Shown here piece by piece: positions 1-6,666 of a stretch of DNA of 33,241 nt. The stretch is from IMG/VR virus record IMGVR_UViG_3300043470_002221, positions 1-33,241 of that record; one strand, written 5' to 3'. Numbering within the stretch: the stretch's first letter is position 1; each line of letters starts with the position of its first letter. The DNA is from a virus. The notes beneath the pieces were generated by a model, which saw nothing but the letters and a program-made list of their open reading frames with translations, was not told the DNA's origin and did no database searches. The position numbers and the translations under genes were made by a program.

Positions 1-100
1 ACCTACAACTGTTTATTCTACCACAACATATAGCAAGGTCGCACCTGACACTAACGTAACAGTAGACGGGCAATATAATATAATGTCTAAACTTTTCTAA
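1..100 (+). CDS. 3' end of a small fibre-cassette protein (5' end outside window)
   Basis: The reading frame enters at position 2 and closes with TAA at 98-100. The 32 visible residues match, with two substitutions, the C-terminal part of the 69-aa protein encoded at 1500-1709 (shared ends TVYSTTTYS and DTNVTVDGQYNIMSKLF). This is therefore the tail of a second copy of that gene, cut off by the window edge. It lies 4 nt before the next ORF, exactly as in the second copy. The function is unknown. Its fixed place before a fibre-like gene suggests a small virion or fibre-associated protein. Confidence 0.8.
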   Translation, partial: PTTVYSTTTYSKVAPDTNVTVDGQYNIMSKLF

Positions 101-497
101 AACTATGGCAACAGGACCACTAACAATAAATAATTATTTAATAAATAACAATACAACGATAACTGGTGACTTAACAGTTGATGGAACTATTATTACAACA
201 TTTGATTCGACTATAACTGGAAGTGGTAAAACTTTTAGCAATGCTGATTCTGGTAAAACATTTCAAGTCTCTGGAACAAATACATTAGTTCTCCCTACCT
301 ATGCATCAGCAAAAACTGGATGGAGCATTGGCATTGTAAATGTAGGCGGAAATACACTTACTGTTAATATTGCTGGGGGATCTGGAAATACAATTAATGA
401 TGTTACAACATTTAACAATACAGTAAAATATTCTTTAGTTAATATCTATAAATCTGATATATCTGGTAAATTTATTGCAATAGGTGTCTTGTATTAG
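2..497 (+). repeat. Tandem cassette repeat, copy 1
   Basis: Nucleotides 2-497 are nearly identical to 1613-2109 across the gene end, the 4-nt gap and the next gene. The differences are a few substitutions and small in-frame length changes near the 5' end of the fibre-like gene. Confidence 0.88.
105..497 (+). CDS. Short fibre-like structural protein, cassette copy 1
   Basis: A 130-aa protein rich in T, N, G and S with short alternating beta-strand patterns (TTITGDLTVDGTIITT, then SGKTFSNADSGKTFQVSG), typical of tail-fibre and appendage proteins. It has no signal peptide, membrane segment or enzymatic motif. It is nearly identical to the 131-aa product at 1714-2109. The two differ mainly in the N-terminal part: this copy has an extra NYLIN-like stretch, while the other has an extra KSDLTV repeat. 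It is followed 2 nt later by the protease gene, so it may act as carrier or stem for that protein. Role as a virion component is inferred from neighbours and composition. Confidence 0.75.
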   Translation: MATGPLTINNYLINNNTTITGDLTVDGTIITTFDSTITGSGKTFSNADSGKTFQVSGTNTLVLPTYASAKTGWSIGIVNVGGNTLTVNIAGGSGNTINDVTTFNNTVKYSLVNIYKSDISGKFIAIGVLY

Positions 498-499
498 TC

Positions 500-1492
500 A
501 TGAATATACGAAATATTAATCTTGCAGCAGCATCGAGCAATATTATTAATCCTGCATTTGGCGCGATGCGTTCTAAAACCGATGCAGAAATGCTTTCTAT
601 GTTAGGAACAAAGCCAGGCGGTGCAGTTAACATGGAATTATGGTCTGCTAGAAACTCAACAGCTAATCCTCCAACATACACTCGAAACCCAAATTTATGG
701 TGCAATGAACTTGTGTCTCAACTTACTGCTGCCGTAGCTTATAAAGATGATGTAACTGGTGGTAAACAAAGCTATGGCGGCATATTAATAAGCCCGCGAC
801 ACGTTCTTTATTGTGATCATGCTCACCCTCATGCAAAAAACACATGGGAAGTAAATTATAATAGTAATAAAGAATGTAAGTTGCACTTTGTTCTTGAGAA
901 CGGAAATGTAGTAGAAGCTATACAAATTGCGCAAACTCTAGTTAGGTCTACTCGCGATAGGCCTGGAGCATACACCCCGGCCGATTGGCCAAGCGGAGTG
1001 GCACCTGCCCAAGATTTGTGTGTAGCAGTACTTGATAGAGACGTTCAGGCGCTTGGTGTGCATGTTATGCCAATACCAAAATTAACATTGCAAGACTTGG
1101 GTTATATCGCAACTCCTGTTATCTCACATATTCATGTCACGCAGGGATACGAAAGAACTACTTCTATAATCCCACCGACACCACGTTCTGATTATCCACA
1201 ATATCATAATTCAATGGTTGCGGTAGGATATGGTGGTATGTCAGACCCTCCATTAAATTCAACACTAAAAACTATTGATTATGCAGTATGGAACGGAGAC
1301 AGTGGCACACCGTCAATGATACTATTAAATGGAAAATTATATTTACACAGACTTATAGGAGCATCAAATATTCCCAATAACATTGGTCATATTAACGCAA
1401 TGATTGCAGTCGCTGAAGACGATGCTATATCTCGTGGAAGGTTAGCCGCACGTACTGGAATAACAGTTCCACTAGTGCCAGTTTTAATTTAA
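500..1492 (+). CDS. Trypsin/chymotrypsin-like serine protease in the fibre cluster
   Basis: A 330-aa protein with all three signatures of the chymotrypsin (PA clan) fold in correct order and spacing. GGILISPRHVLYCDHAH at about 93-109 corresponds to the strand leading into the catalytic His (H107). DLCVAVLDRDV at 172-182 gives the catalytic Asp (D172). WNGDSGTPSM at 264-273 gives the nucleophile S268 within GDSG. There is no signal peptide, so it would be made in the cytoplasm and probably loaded on the virion. The first 70 or so residues precede the fold and may be an attachment region. Position inside a tail-fibre operon, 2 nt after a fibre-like gene, suggests it degrades a surface protein or matures neighbouring fibres; the substrate is inferred. 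The usual second Gly after GDSG is Thr here. The triad makes protease ancestry convincing; activity is likely but unproven. Confidence 0.8.
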   Translation: MNIRNINLAAASSNIINPAFGAMRSKTDAEMLSMLGTKPGGAVNMELWSARNSTANPPTYTRNPNLWCNELVSQLTAAVAYKDDVTGGKQSYGGILISPRHVLYCDHAHPHAKNTWEVNYNSNKECKLHFVLENGNVVEAIQIAQTLVRSTRDRPGAYTPADWPSGVAPAQDLCVAVLDRDVQALGVHVMPIPKLTLQDLGYIATPVISHIHVTQGYERTTSIIPPTPRSDYPQYHNSMVAVGYGGMSDPPLNSTLKTIDYAVWNGDSGTPSMILLNGKLYLHRLIGASNIPNNIGHINAMIAVAEDDAISRGRLAARTGITVPLVPVLI

Positions 1493-1499
1493 ATATAAT

Positions 1500-1709
1500 A
1501 TGTCTACTACATCTATTAATATTATACCTCAAAACGGTAACTCTTCTGTAGTTGCTATTGATTGCGGCACTTCAACTCCAAAATTAGGCGGTACAGTAGA
1601 TATATCCGAACCTACAACCGTTTATTCTACCACAACATACAGCACTTTCGCGCCTGACACTAACGTAACAGTAGACGGGCAATACAATATAATGTCTAAA
1701 CTTTTCTAA
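1500..1709 (+). CDS. Small fibre-cassette protein (69 aa), copy 2
   Basis: A complete 69-aa protein without recognised family, rich in T, S and V with beta-strand-like alternation. Its C-terminal 32 residues are almost the same as the truncated ORF at the window's left edge. The ATG lies 4 nt after a degenerate late-promoter-like TTTAAATA at 1488-1495. It is followed 4 nt later by the fibre-like gene, the same spacing as in copy 1, so the two genes travel as a unit. Function unknown; a small structural or assembly partner of the following fibre is the best inference. Confidence 0.7.
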   Translation: MSTTSINIIPQNGNSSVVAIDCGTSTPKLGGTVDISEPTTVYSTTTYSTFAPDTNVTVDGQYNIMSKLF

Positions 1710-2109
1710 AACTATGGCAACAGGACCACTAACAATAAATAACAACACAACAATAACTGGTGACTTAACTGTTAAGTCAGACTTAACAGTTGATGGTAAT
1801 ATTATTACGTCAATCGATTCGACTATAACAGGAAGCGGTAAAACTTTTAGCAATGCTGATTCTAGTAAAACATTTCATGTTTCTGGAACAAATACACTAG
1901 TTCTTCCTACCTATGCATCCGCTGATACTGCATGGAGCATTGGCATTGTAAATGTAGGCGGAAATACACTTACAATTAATATTGCAACAGGTTCAGGAAA
2001 TACAATTAATGATGCAGTCACAATAAGCAATACAGTAAAATATTCATCAATTTATATCTATAAATCTGATATATCTGGTAAATTTATTGCAATAGGCACG
2101 TTATATTAA
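1613..2109 (+). repeat. Tandem cassette repeat, copy 2
   Basis: Second copy of the cassette at 2-497; the complete 69-aa gene begins at 1500, so the real repeat is probably longer and extends left of the window for copy 1. Confidence 0.88.
1714..2109 (+). CDS. Short fibre-like structural protein, cassette copy 2
   Basis: 131 aa, close homologue of the protein at 105-497. The C-terminal two thirds are almost identical, including TLVLPTYASA, WSIGIVNVGGNTLT and the terminal YIYKSDISGKFIAIG. The N-terminal stem differs: an added TVKSDLTV repeat replaces the NYLIN-like segment of copy 1, i.e. length change by short repeats. It precedes the beta-propeller gene by 1 nt, whereas copy 1 precedes the protease gene. 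A structural or carrier role is inferred. Confidence 0.75.
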   Translation: MATGPLTINNNTTITGDLTVKSDLTVDGNIITSIDSTITGSGKTFSNADSSKTFHVSGTNTLVLPTYASADTAWSIGIVNVGGNTLTINIATGSGNTINDAVTISNTVKYSSIYIYKSDISGKFIAIGTLY

Positions 2110-2110
2110 C

Positions 2111-3319
2111 ATGAATATCAGTGATTTTAGAAAAGTAGTATTATCTAACCAAACTATAATACTAGACTCACCAATGCTAAACGCAATTGCGGCAGGTGAT
2201 GATTTTGGGTTTAGCGTTGCGATGAATGCTACCGGTACAGTTTGTATAATAGGCGCTCCAAATTTTGATACAAATAATAAAGGGCGAGCAGTTGTCTATG
2301 CATTCAATGCAACTGCTAAATTATGGGAACAGCGAGGAGCTCCATTCCTTGGAGCTCTTAGCGGTCAAAAGCTTGGTTATTCTGTTGCTATAAATGGTGA
2401 TGGAACCAGAATAGTTATTGGCAGTCCAGGAAATTCTAATGTTCAAGTTTATTCTTGGAATGAAACGTCATATACTGTTATAAGAAATAGTACTGCAACT
2501 GCAACCGCTGCTGGTTGGAGCGTTGCGATAAATTCTGCTGGAAATCGTATTGCAGTTGGAGCACCAACAAATAGTGCCACTGGAACTGATAGAGGAGCAG
2601 TTGAAATATTAGATTATTCTGGAAGCGGAACAACTTGGAATTCACATGGAATAATCGCATATGGAGAGGCAAATGGAGATAAATCTGGTTGGTGTGTATC
2701 ATTAAATTCGAGTGGAAATAGAGTTGCAATTGGTGCACCATTTAACGATATTGGAGGAACAATTACTCAAGCAGGTCATACTAGAGTTTATCATAATACA
2801 TCCGGAACAAGTTGGATCAAATTAGGAATAGATCTAGATGGTTCCAGTATAAATGAACAGTCTGGATTTAATATCTCGTTAAATGATGTTGGAGATATTG
2901 TTGCGATAGGAAATATACAGGATGACACCAGCGCAAACAACGATGCTGGAACGACTAGAGTGTATAAATGGAGCGGTGGTGCTGGCACATCTGGATCATG
3001 GTCTCAGCAAGGACTAGATTTAAATGGAAATCCTGGAGACTTACTTGGCTATTCAGTGTCACTAAATTCTGAAGGAAATATATTGGCAATTGGAGCTCCA
3101 TTTAGAGACAATGCTAGTGGAATCGACTCGGGAGGGGCCCAAGTTTATGAATTTGATAATACTAATGTCATTTGGAAACAAATACGTCCATTATTACAAG
3201 GACAATCTGTCGGTGAACAATCTGGGCTTTCTGTATCTCTTAGTAAAAATTCTAAAAAAATAATAGTTGGCGCGCCATATACATCTACTGGAGGAACTGC
3301 TAGAATTTATTCAATATAA
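2111..3319 (+). CDS. Seven-repeat FG-GAP-like beta-propeller protein
   Basis: A 402-aa protein built from seven repeats of about 50-60 residues with the core G-x-S-V-[AS]-[LMI]-N-x-x-G-[ND]-x-[VI]-[AV]-I-G-[AS]-P. Clear cores include FGFSVAMNATGTVCIIGAP, LGYSVAINGDGTRIVIGSP, GWSVAINSAGNRIAVGAP, GWCVSLNSSGNRVAIGAP, GFNISLNDVGDIVAIGN, LGYSVSLNSEGNILAIGAP and GLSVSLSKNSKKIIVGAP. This is the pattern of FG-GAP/integrin-alpha type propellers, and seven units would close one seven-bladed ring. No membrane segment or signal peptide. In a fibre operon it is most likely a receptor- or glycan-binding tip. It ends in a TAA that overlaps the late promoter of the next gene. Fold confidence is high, the ligand unknown. 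Confidence 0.82.
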   Translation: MNISDFRKVVLSNQTIILDSPMLNAIAAGDDFGFSVAMNATGTVCIIGAPNFDTNNKGRAVVYAFNATAKLWEQRGAPFLGALSGQKLGYSVAINGDGTRIVIGSPGNSNVQVYSWNETSYTVIRNSTATATAAGWSVAINSAGNRIAVGAPTNSATGTDRGAVEILDYSGSGTTWNSHGIIAYGEANGDKSGWCVSLNSSGNRVAIGAPFNDIGGTITQAGHTRVYHNTSGTSWIKLGIDLDGSSINEQSGFNISLNDVGDIVAIGNIQDDTSANNDAGTTRVYKWSGGAGTSGSWSQQGLDLNGNPGDLLGYSVSLNSEGNILAIGAPFRDNASGIDSGGAQVYEFDNTNVIWKQIRPLLQGQSVGEQSGLSVSLSKNSKKIIVGAPYTSTGGTARIYSI

Positions 3320-3322
3320 ATA
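3315..3322 (+). promoter_or_regulatory. T4-type late promoter TATAAATA
   Basis: Exact TATAAATA, overlapping the stop codon of the propeller gene and ending 7 nt before the ATG of the S74 fibre gene. Predicted transcription start is at about the ATG. Confidence 0.7.
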
Positions 3323-3329
3323 AGCTTAT

Positions 3330-4898
3330 ATGTCAACACCAATTAATTTAGGTCCATATTTACTAAATGCTCCCACAGAAGTTGAAAAGGGGCATATACG
3401 TGATAGTTTAGATCTTGGATCTGCATCACTCCTACAGGGGGAATTTTTGGACATCAATAGATTAAAATTTACTGACCCCACCAACTCTACGCGTAGTATT
3501 ATTCTTGATAAGACTCTTTTTGGATCTGCAGTGGCGGATCGCTTACGTTTTGCTCGTGCCATAAATGTTACTGGAGAAGTTACTACATCTTCTCCAATTC
3601 CTCTTTTTGATGGCACCGAAAATATTAATATACCAATAAGCATTAATGCTGGTGCAATTACTGAATCTAAACTTGCAACAGACGCTGTAGTTGCTATAAA
3701 AATAAAAGATGGTGAAATTACTCCGGCAAAACTTTCTGCGGGTGGTCCAAGTTGGACTAATACTACTACACTTTTAACAAGAGCTTTAGAACTTGGAAGT
3801 GGAATTACAAGTAATGATAATTCTTTTATAGATTTTCATTCATCTGTGCCACTAGTTGATTATGACGCCCGCATTATACGCAGCCCTGGGGTAGATGGAG
3901 CATTAAGCATCCTTAATGCTGGTGCTGGTGCTATAAACATTCGAGGGCTGTCAGTAGCGTCAGACAATACTGTGACATCATCACGTCAAATAATTGGAGC
4001 CATAGAAATTATTGGAAATCAAATTAATACGACTTTTGCAAATAACGCAGAAATTGCGCTTAACTTTGAAAGCAGTGATAGCACAGTTACAAACTTTTTA
4101 AACACTACAATATTCAATGGCAAGCAAGAAATTTCTGCAAGGTTTTTTGGTGACACAAAAACACTTGAAACATATGGGCCGTGTCGTTCAGTAACAAACG
4201 GACAAGTTGGGTGGGCTACCGCTGGACTTGAAACGCGCAGCACATCTGGAAATACATTGCTAGCATTACATGCTGTTGGTTCAACTGCAACACTGCTAAA
4301 ACATGTTCGTGGCGGATCAGGATTAGAAATACGTGACGCGGGAGACACCGCCTTTGCTCCGCTAAAGGCTTCAACATTTACAGGTAATAATGCGCTCTAT
4401 TTAAACTACGAAACTCCAACAATATATCTTCAAGACACAAATCATCGTGGTTCGATGATATATGTAGACAACAATATATTTTCTATACGTCGTTCGTCTG
4501 GCAATAATTCTACAACGATGCAAGATCTTAATGGTCGTTGGCCATTAGACATTAACTTAGAGACCAATAATGCGACCTTTGGTGCAGATGTAAATGCTGC
4601 TTCATTTACATCTCGTTCTTCGATTCGTTATAAGAAAGACATACGCCCGCTACAAGATTCGCTGGCTAAAGTAAACTCGTTAAACGGAGTTTCATATGTT
4701 TGGAAAGAAACTAAAAAGGCTGATCTTGGATTAATAGCAGAAGAGGTGAATGAGGTTTATCCAGAACTTGTGCATAAGACAGAAACTGACGAGGTTGAAG
4801 GCATAGATTATGGAAAATTGACTGCAGTACTCATTGAAGCAGTAAAAGAGTTGACTGGTCGTGTGCAGACACTCGAAAAACAATTAGAACAACGATAA
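3330..4898 (+). CDS. Tail fibre with C-terminal S74 intramolecular chaperone
   Basis: 522 aa. The body has fibre-like repeats, e.g. ITESKLATDAVVAIKIKDG followed by EITPAKLSAGG at about 108-141. The last 93 residues (430-522) are a Peptidase_S74 domain: SSIRYKKDIRPL, then LNGVSYVWKE, LGLIAEEVNEVYPELV, GIDYGKLTAVLIEAVKEL and a coiled-coil end. In this family the domain trimerises, helps fold the fibre, then cuts itself off through a Ser-Lys mechanism. The SS at 430-431 and KK at 435-436 fit the cleavage region. The gene has its own late promoter and sits 3 nt before the next gene. It is very likely a trimeric host-contact fibre. Confidence 0.9.
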   Translation: MSTPINLGPYLLNAPTEVEKGHIRDSLDLGSASLLQGEFLDINRLKFTDPTNSTRSIILDKTLFGSAVADRLRFARAINVTGEVTTSSPIPLFDGTENINIPISINAGAITESKLATDAVVAIKIKDGEITPAKLSAGGPSWTNTTTLLTRALELGSGITSNDNSFIDFHSSVPLVDYDARIIRSPGVDGALSILNAGAGAINIRGLSVASDNTVTSSRQIIGAIEIIGNQINTTFANNAEIALNFESSDSTVTNFLNTTIFNGKQEISARFFGDTKTLETYGPCRSVTNGQVGWATAGLETRSTSGNTLLALHAVGSTATLLKHVRGGSGLEIRDAGDTAFAPLKASTFTGNNALYLNYETPTIYLQDTNHRGSMIYVDNNIFSIRRSSGNNSTTMQDLNGRWPLDINLETNNATFGADVNAASFTSRSSIRYKKDIRPLQDSLAKVNSLNGVSYVWKETKKADLGLIAEEVNEVYPELVHKTETDEVEGIDYGKLTAVLIEAVKELTGRVQTLEKQLEQR

Positions 4899-4901
4899 AC
4901 T

Positions 4902-6236
4902 ATGCCAACCGGTTATACAATAAACGGTACTGACTTTGATGATATGTTTAAACCACGCGTAGGAACTGCTGGGGCAGCGTGTGGTTATAATGTAGTGACC
5001 TCTACAAACCCATACGTGACTCAAGATTTAGCGAGCCGCTATGAGCCTAGTCGAGGAGCAGGGGATCGAATACCTGAACTTACAGGACTTAAAAATTCTG
5101 CTGGCATTGACTTGCGTGACTTGTTTATGAATGACGGTTTTGAAATTATTCCTACATACACAATTGTCGCAAATAAAACTTCAATCAATGAAACGACTGA
5201 CCGAACTGTCACCTTTACATTAACCACAACTGATGTGCCTAATGGAACAGTCCTGTATGTGTCACTGTCTAGAACTGACTTAACATTAAGCGCAAGTACA
5301 ATTACAGTAAACTCTAGCACAGCAAGTTTTAGTGCGACTGCATCTACTGATGCAACTGCCGAAGGATATGTTACATTTCAGGCGATTCTTCGTACTGGTT
5401 CTCAATCTGGCCCAGAAGTCAAGCGTAGCGATGCAATTGGGTTAATTGACTCTTCAATTCCAATTCCAACATATTCTATTGCGCCTTCATTATCTGCTAT
5501 TAATGAAGGGGGTTCGGTAACATTTAATGTCTCTACTACAAATGTTAACCCTGGCACGACGCTATATTGGACACTCTCTAGGTCTGACTTGACGCCTAAT
5601 AATGGAAGTTTTGTTGTTTCTAGTGGCAGCAACTCATTCGCAGTGACTGCAAACACTGACTCATTTACTGAAGGGCCTACAAGCTTTACTGCAAGTATAC
5701 GTACTGGAAGTACAAGTGGGGGAATACTTGTGACGAGCTCGGCGGTTGGAATAAATGACACATCACTAGACCCAATAAATTATAGTATTGGTCTTAGAGT
5801 TGATGTATATCGAGATGTTGGTACAGCGACGTGGGGTAAGAAAGGTGGGTTTATTAGAGTTTTAATAAAACGTGATAGCATACTACAGTACGGATCTGAT
5901 GGTAAATGTAATGTTACTGTATCATTTGCAAATAACTCAATGAGTAGTATTCCAAATTGGAATACTACATTACGCATAACTCAAAATGAATTATTAAACT
6001 CTGTTCCTAACACTATAACAGGTATTGTCCCAGCAACTGATGCAGGATATTATGACATAACCGGTGTATTACCGCGTCCTTCTACAGCTGGATGGAAGGA
6101 AACAAGAGGGTGTATACCATCAGGATCAACTACAACTGTAACTTTAAGAGATACTCTCGCTGGCACAACAAAATCCGGTAGTGTCGGAACACATTCAAAT
6201 GGTCTTACTGGCCAAGCATATCCAAAATATTTTTAA
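4902..6236 (+). CDS. Virion/fibre protein with tandem Calx-beta/Ig-like repeats
   Basis: 444 aa. The N-terminal 80 residues (TINGTDFDDMFKPR, then LTGLKNSAGIDLRDLF) look like an attachment module seen in phage tail proteins. Two repeats of about 100 residues follow (about 84-188 and 190-287). They share TYxIxxxxxxINE, a stretch of alternating strands, [TS]LYxxLSRxDLT and xxTGSxSG, resembling Calx-beta or Ig-like surface domains. A third, divergent domain fills 291-444. The repeats are common in adhesive surface proteins; host binding is inferred. The start lies 3 nt after the preceding stop. Confidence 0.65.
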   Translation: MPTGYTINGTDFDDMFKPRVGTAGAACGYNVVTSTNPYVTQDLASRYEPSRGAGDRIPELTGLKNSAGIDLRDLFMNDGFEIIPTYTIVANKTSINETTDRTVTFTLTTTDVPNGTVLYVSLSRTDLTLSASTITVNSSTASFSATASTDATAEGYVTFQAILRTGSQSGPEVKRSDAIGLIDSSIPIPTYSIAPSLSAINEGGSVTFNVSTTNVNPGTTLYWTLSRSDLTPNNGSFVVSSGSNSFAVTANTDSFTEGPTSFTASIRTGSTSGGILVTSSAVGINDTSLDPINYSIGLRVDVYRDVGTATWGKKGGFIRVLIKRDSILQYGSDGKCNVTVSFANNSMSSIPNWNTTLRITQNELLNSVPNTITGIVPATDAGYYDITGVLPRPSTAGWKETRGCIPSGSTTTVTLRDTLAGTTKSGSVGTHSNGLTGQAYPKYF

Positions 6237-6245
6237 TTATCATAT

Positions 6246-6253
6246 TATAAATA
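6246..6253 (+). promoter_or_regulatory. T4-type late promoter TATAAATA
   Basis: Exact octamer, 6 nt before the ATG at 6260, in the short gap after the Calx-beta-like gene. Confidence 0.75.
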
Positions 6254-6259
6254 GACTAT

Positions 6260-6655
6260 ATGGCGACGTATAGCAACATTTATATCGATCAAGGCAGCAC
6301 CTATGCGTCAACTATAGACGTAAAAGACAGCAACGGATTGCCAACAGATCTAACAGATTATTTTGTTAGAGGTCAAATGCGTAGAACATATAATTCTACT
6401 CTTTTTTATGATTTTATACTAGATATACCAAATCCAACAAATGGAAAAATTGTAATATCACTATCAAATAACATATCTGCTACATTAAAACCGGGCAGAT
6501 ATGTTTATGATATTGAAATTGTACATTCTACTTTAGGTGATGTTAGACGAGTAGCCGAAGGACAAGTTGATGTATCACCTAGCGTCACGAGTAATGATTA
6601 TAACCCAGAAAATAATTCCAATCAAACAATAGTCTATACTGGAGGAACATTTTAA
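6260..6655 (+). CDS. Small beta-rich structural protein (BppU N-domain-like)
   Basis: 131 aa. The arrangement YIDQGSTYASTIDVKDSNG, then LTDYFVRGQMRR, IVISLSNNISATLKPGRYVYDIEI and a VxxVAEGQVDVSP end is that of small Ig-like connector or baseplate domains in phage virions (similar in pattern to the N-terminal domain of BppU-type proteins and to short proteins preceding fibre genes in cyanophages). No catalytic motif. It directly precedes the largest fibre gene, so a fibre connector is the best inference. Family assignment is by pattern only. Confidence 0.55.
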   Translation: MATYSNIYIDQGSTYASTIDVKDSNGLPTDLTDYFVRGQMRRTYNSTLFYDFILDIPNPTNGKIVISLSNNISATLKPGRYVYDIEIVHSTLGDVRRVAEGQVDVSPSVTSNDYNPENNSNQTIVYTGGTF

Positions 6656-6666
6656 TTTAATAATAT

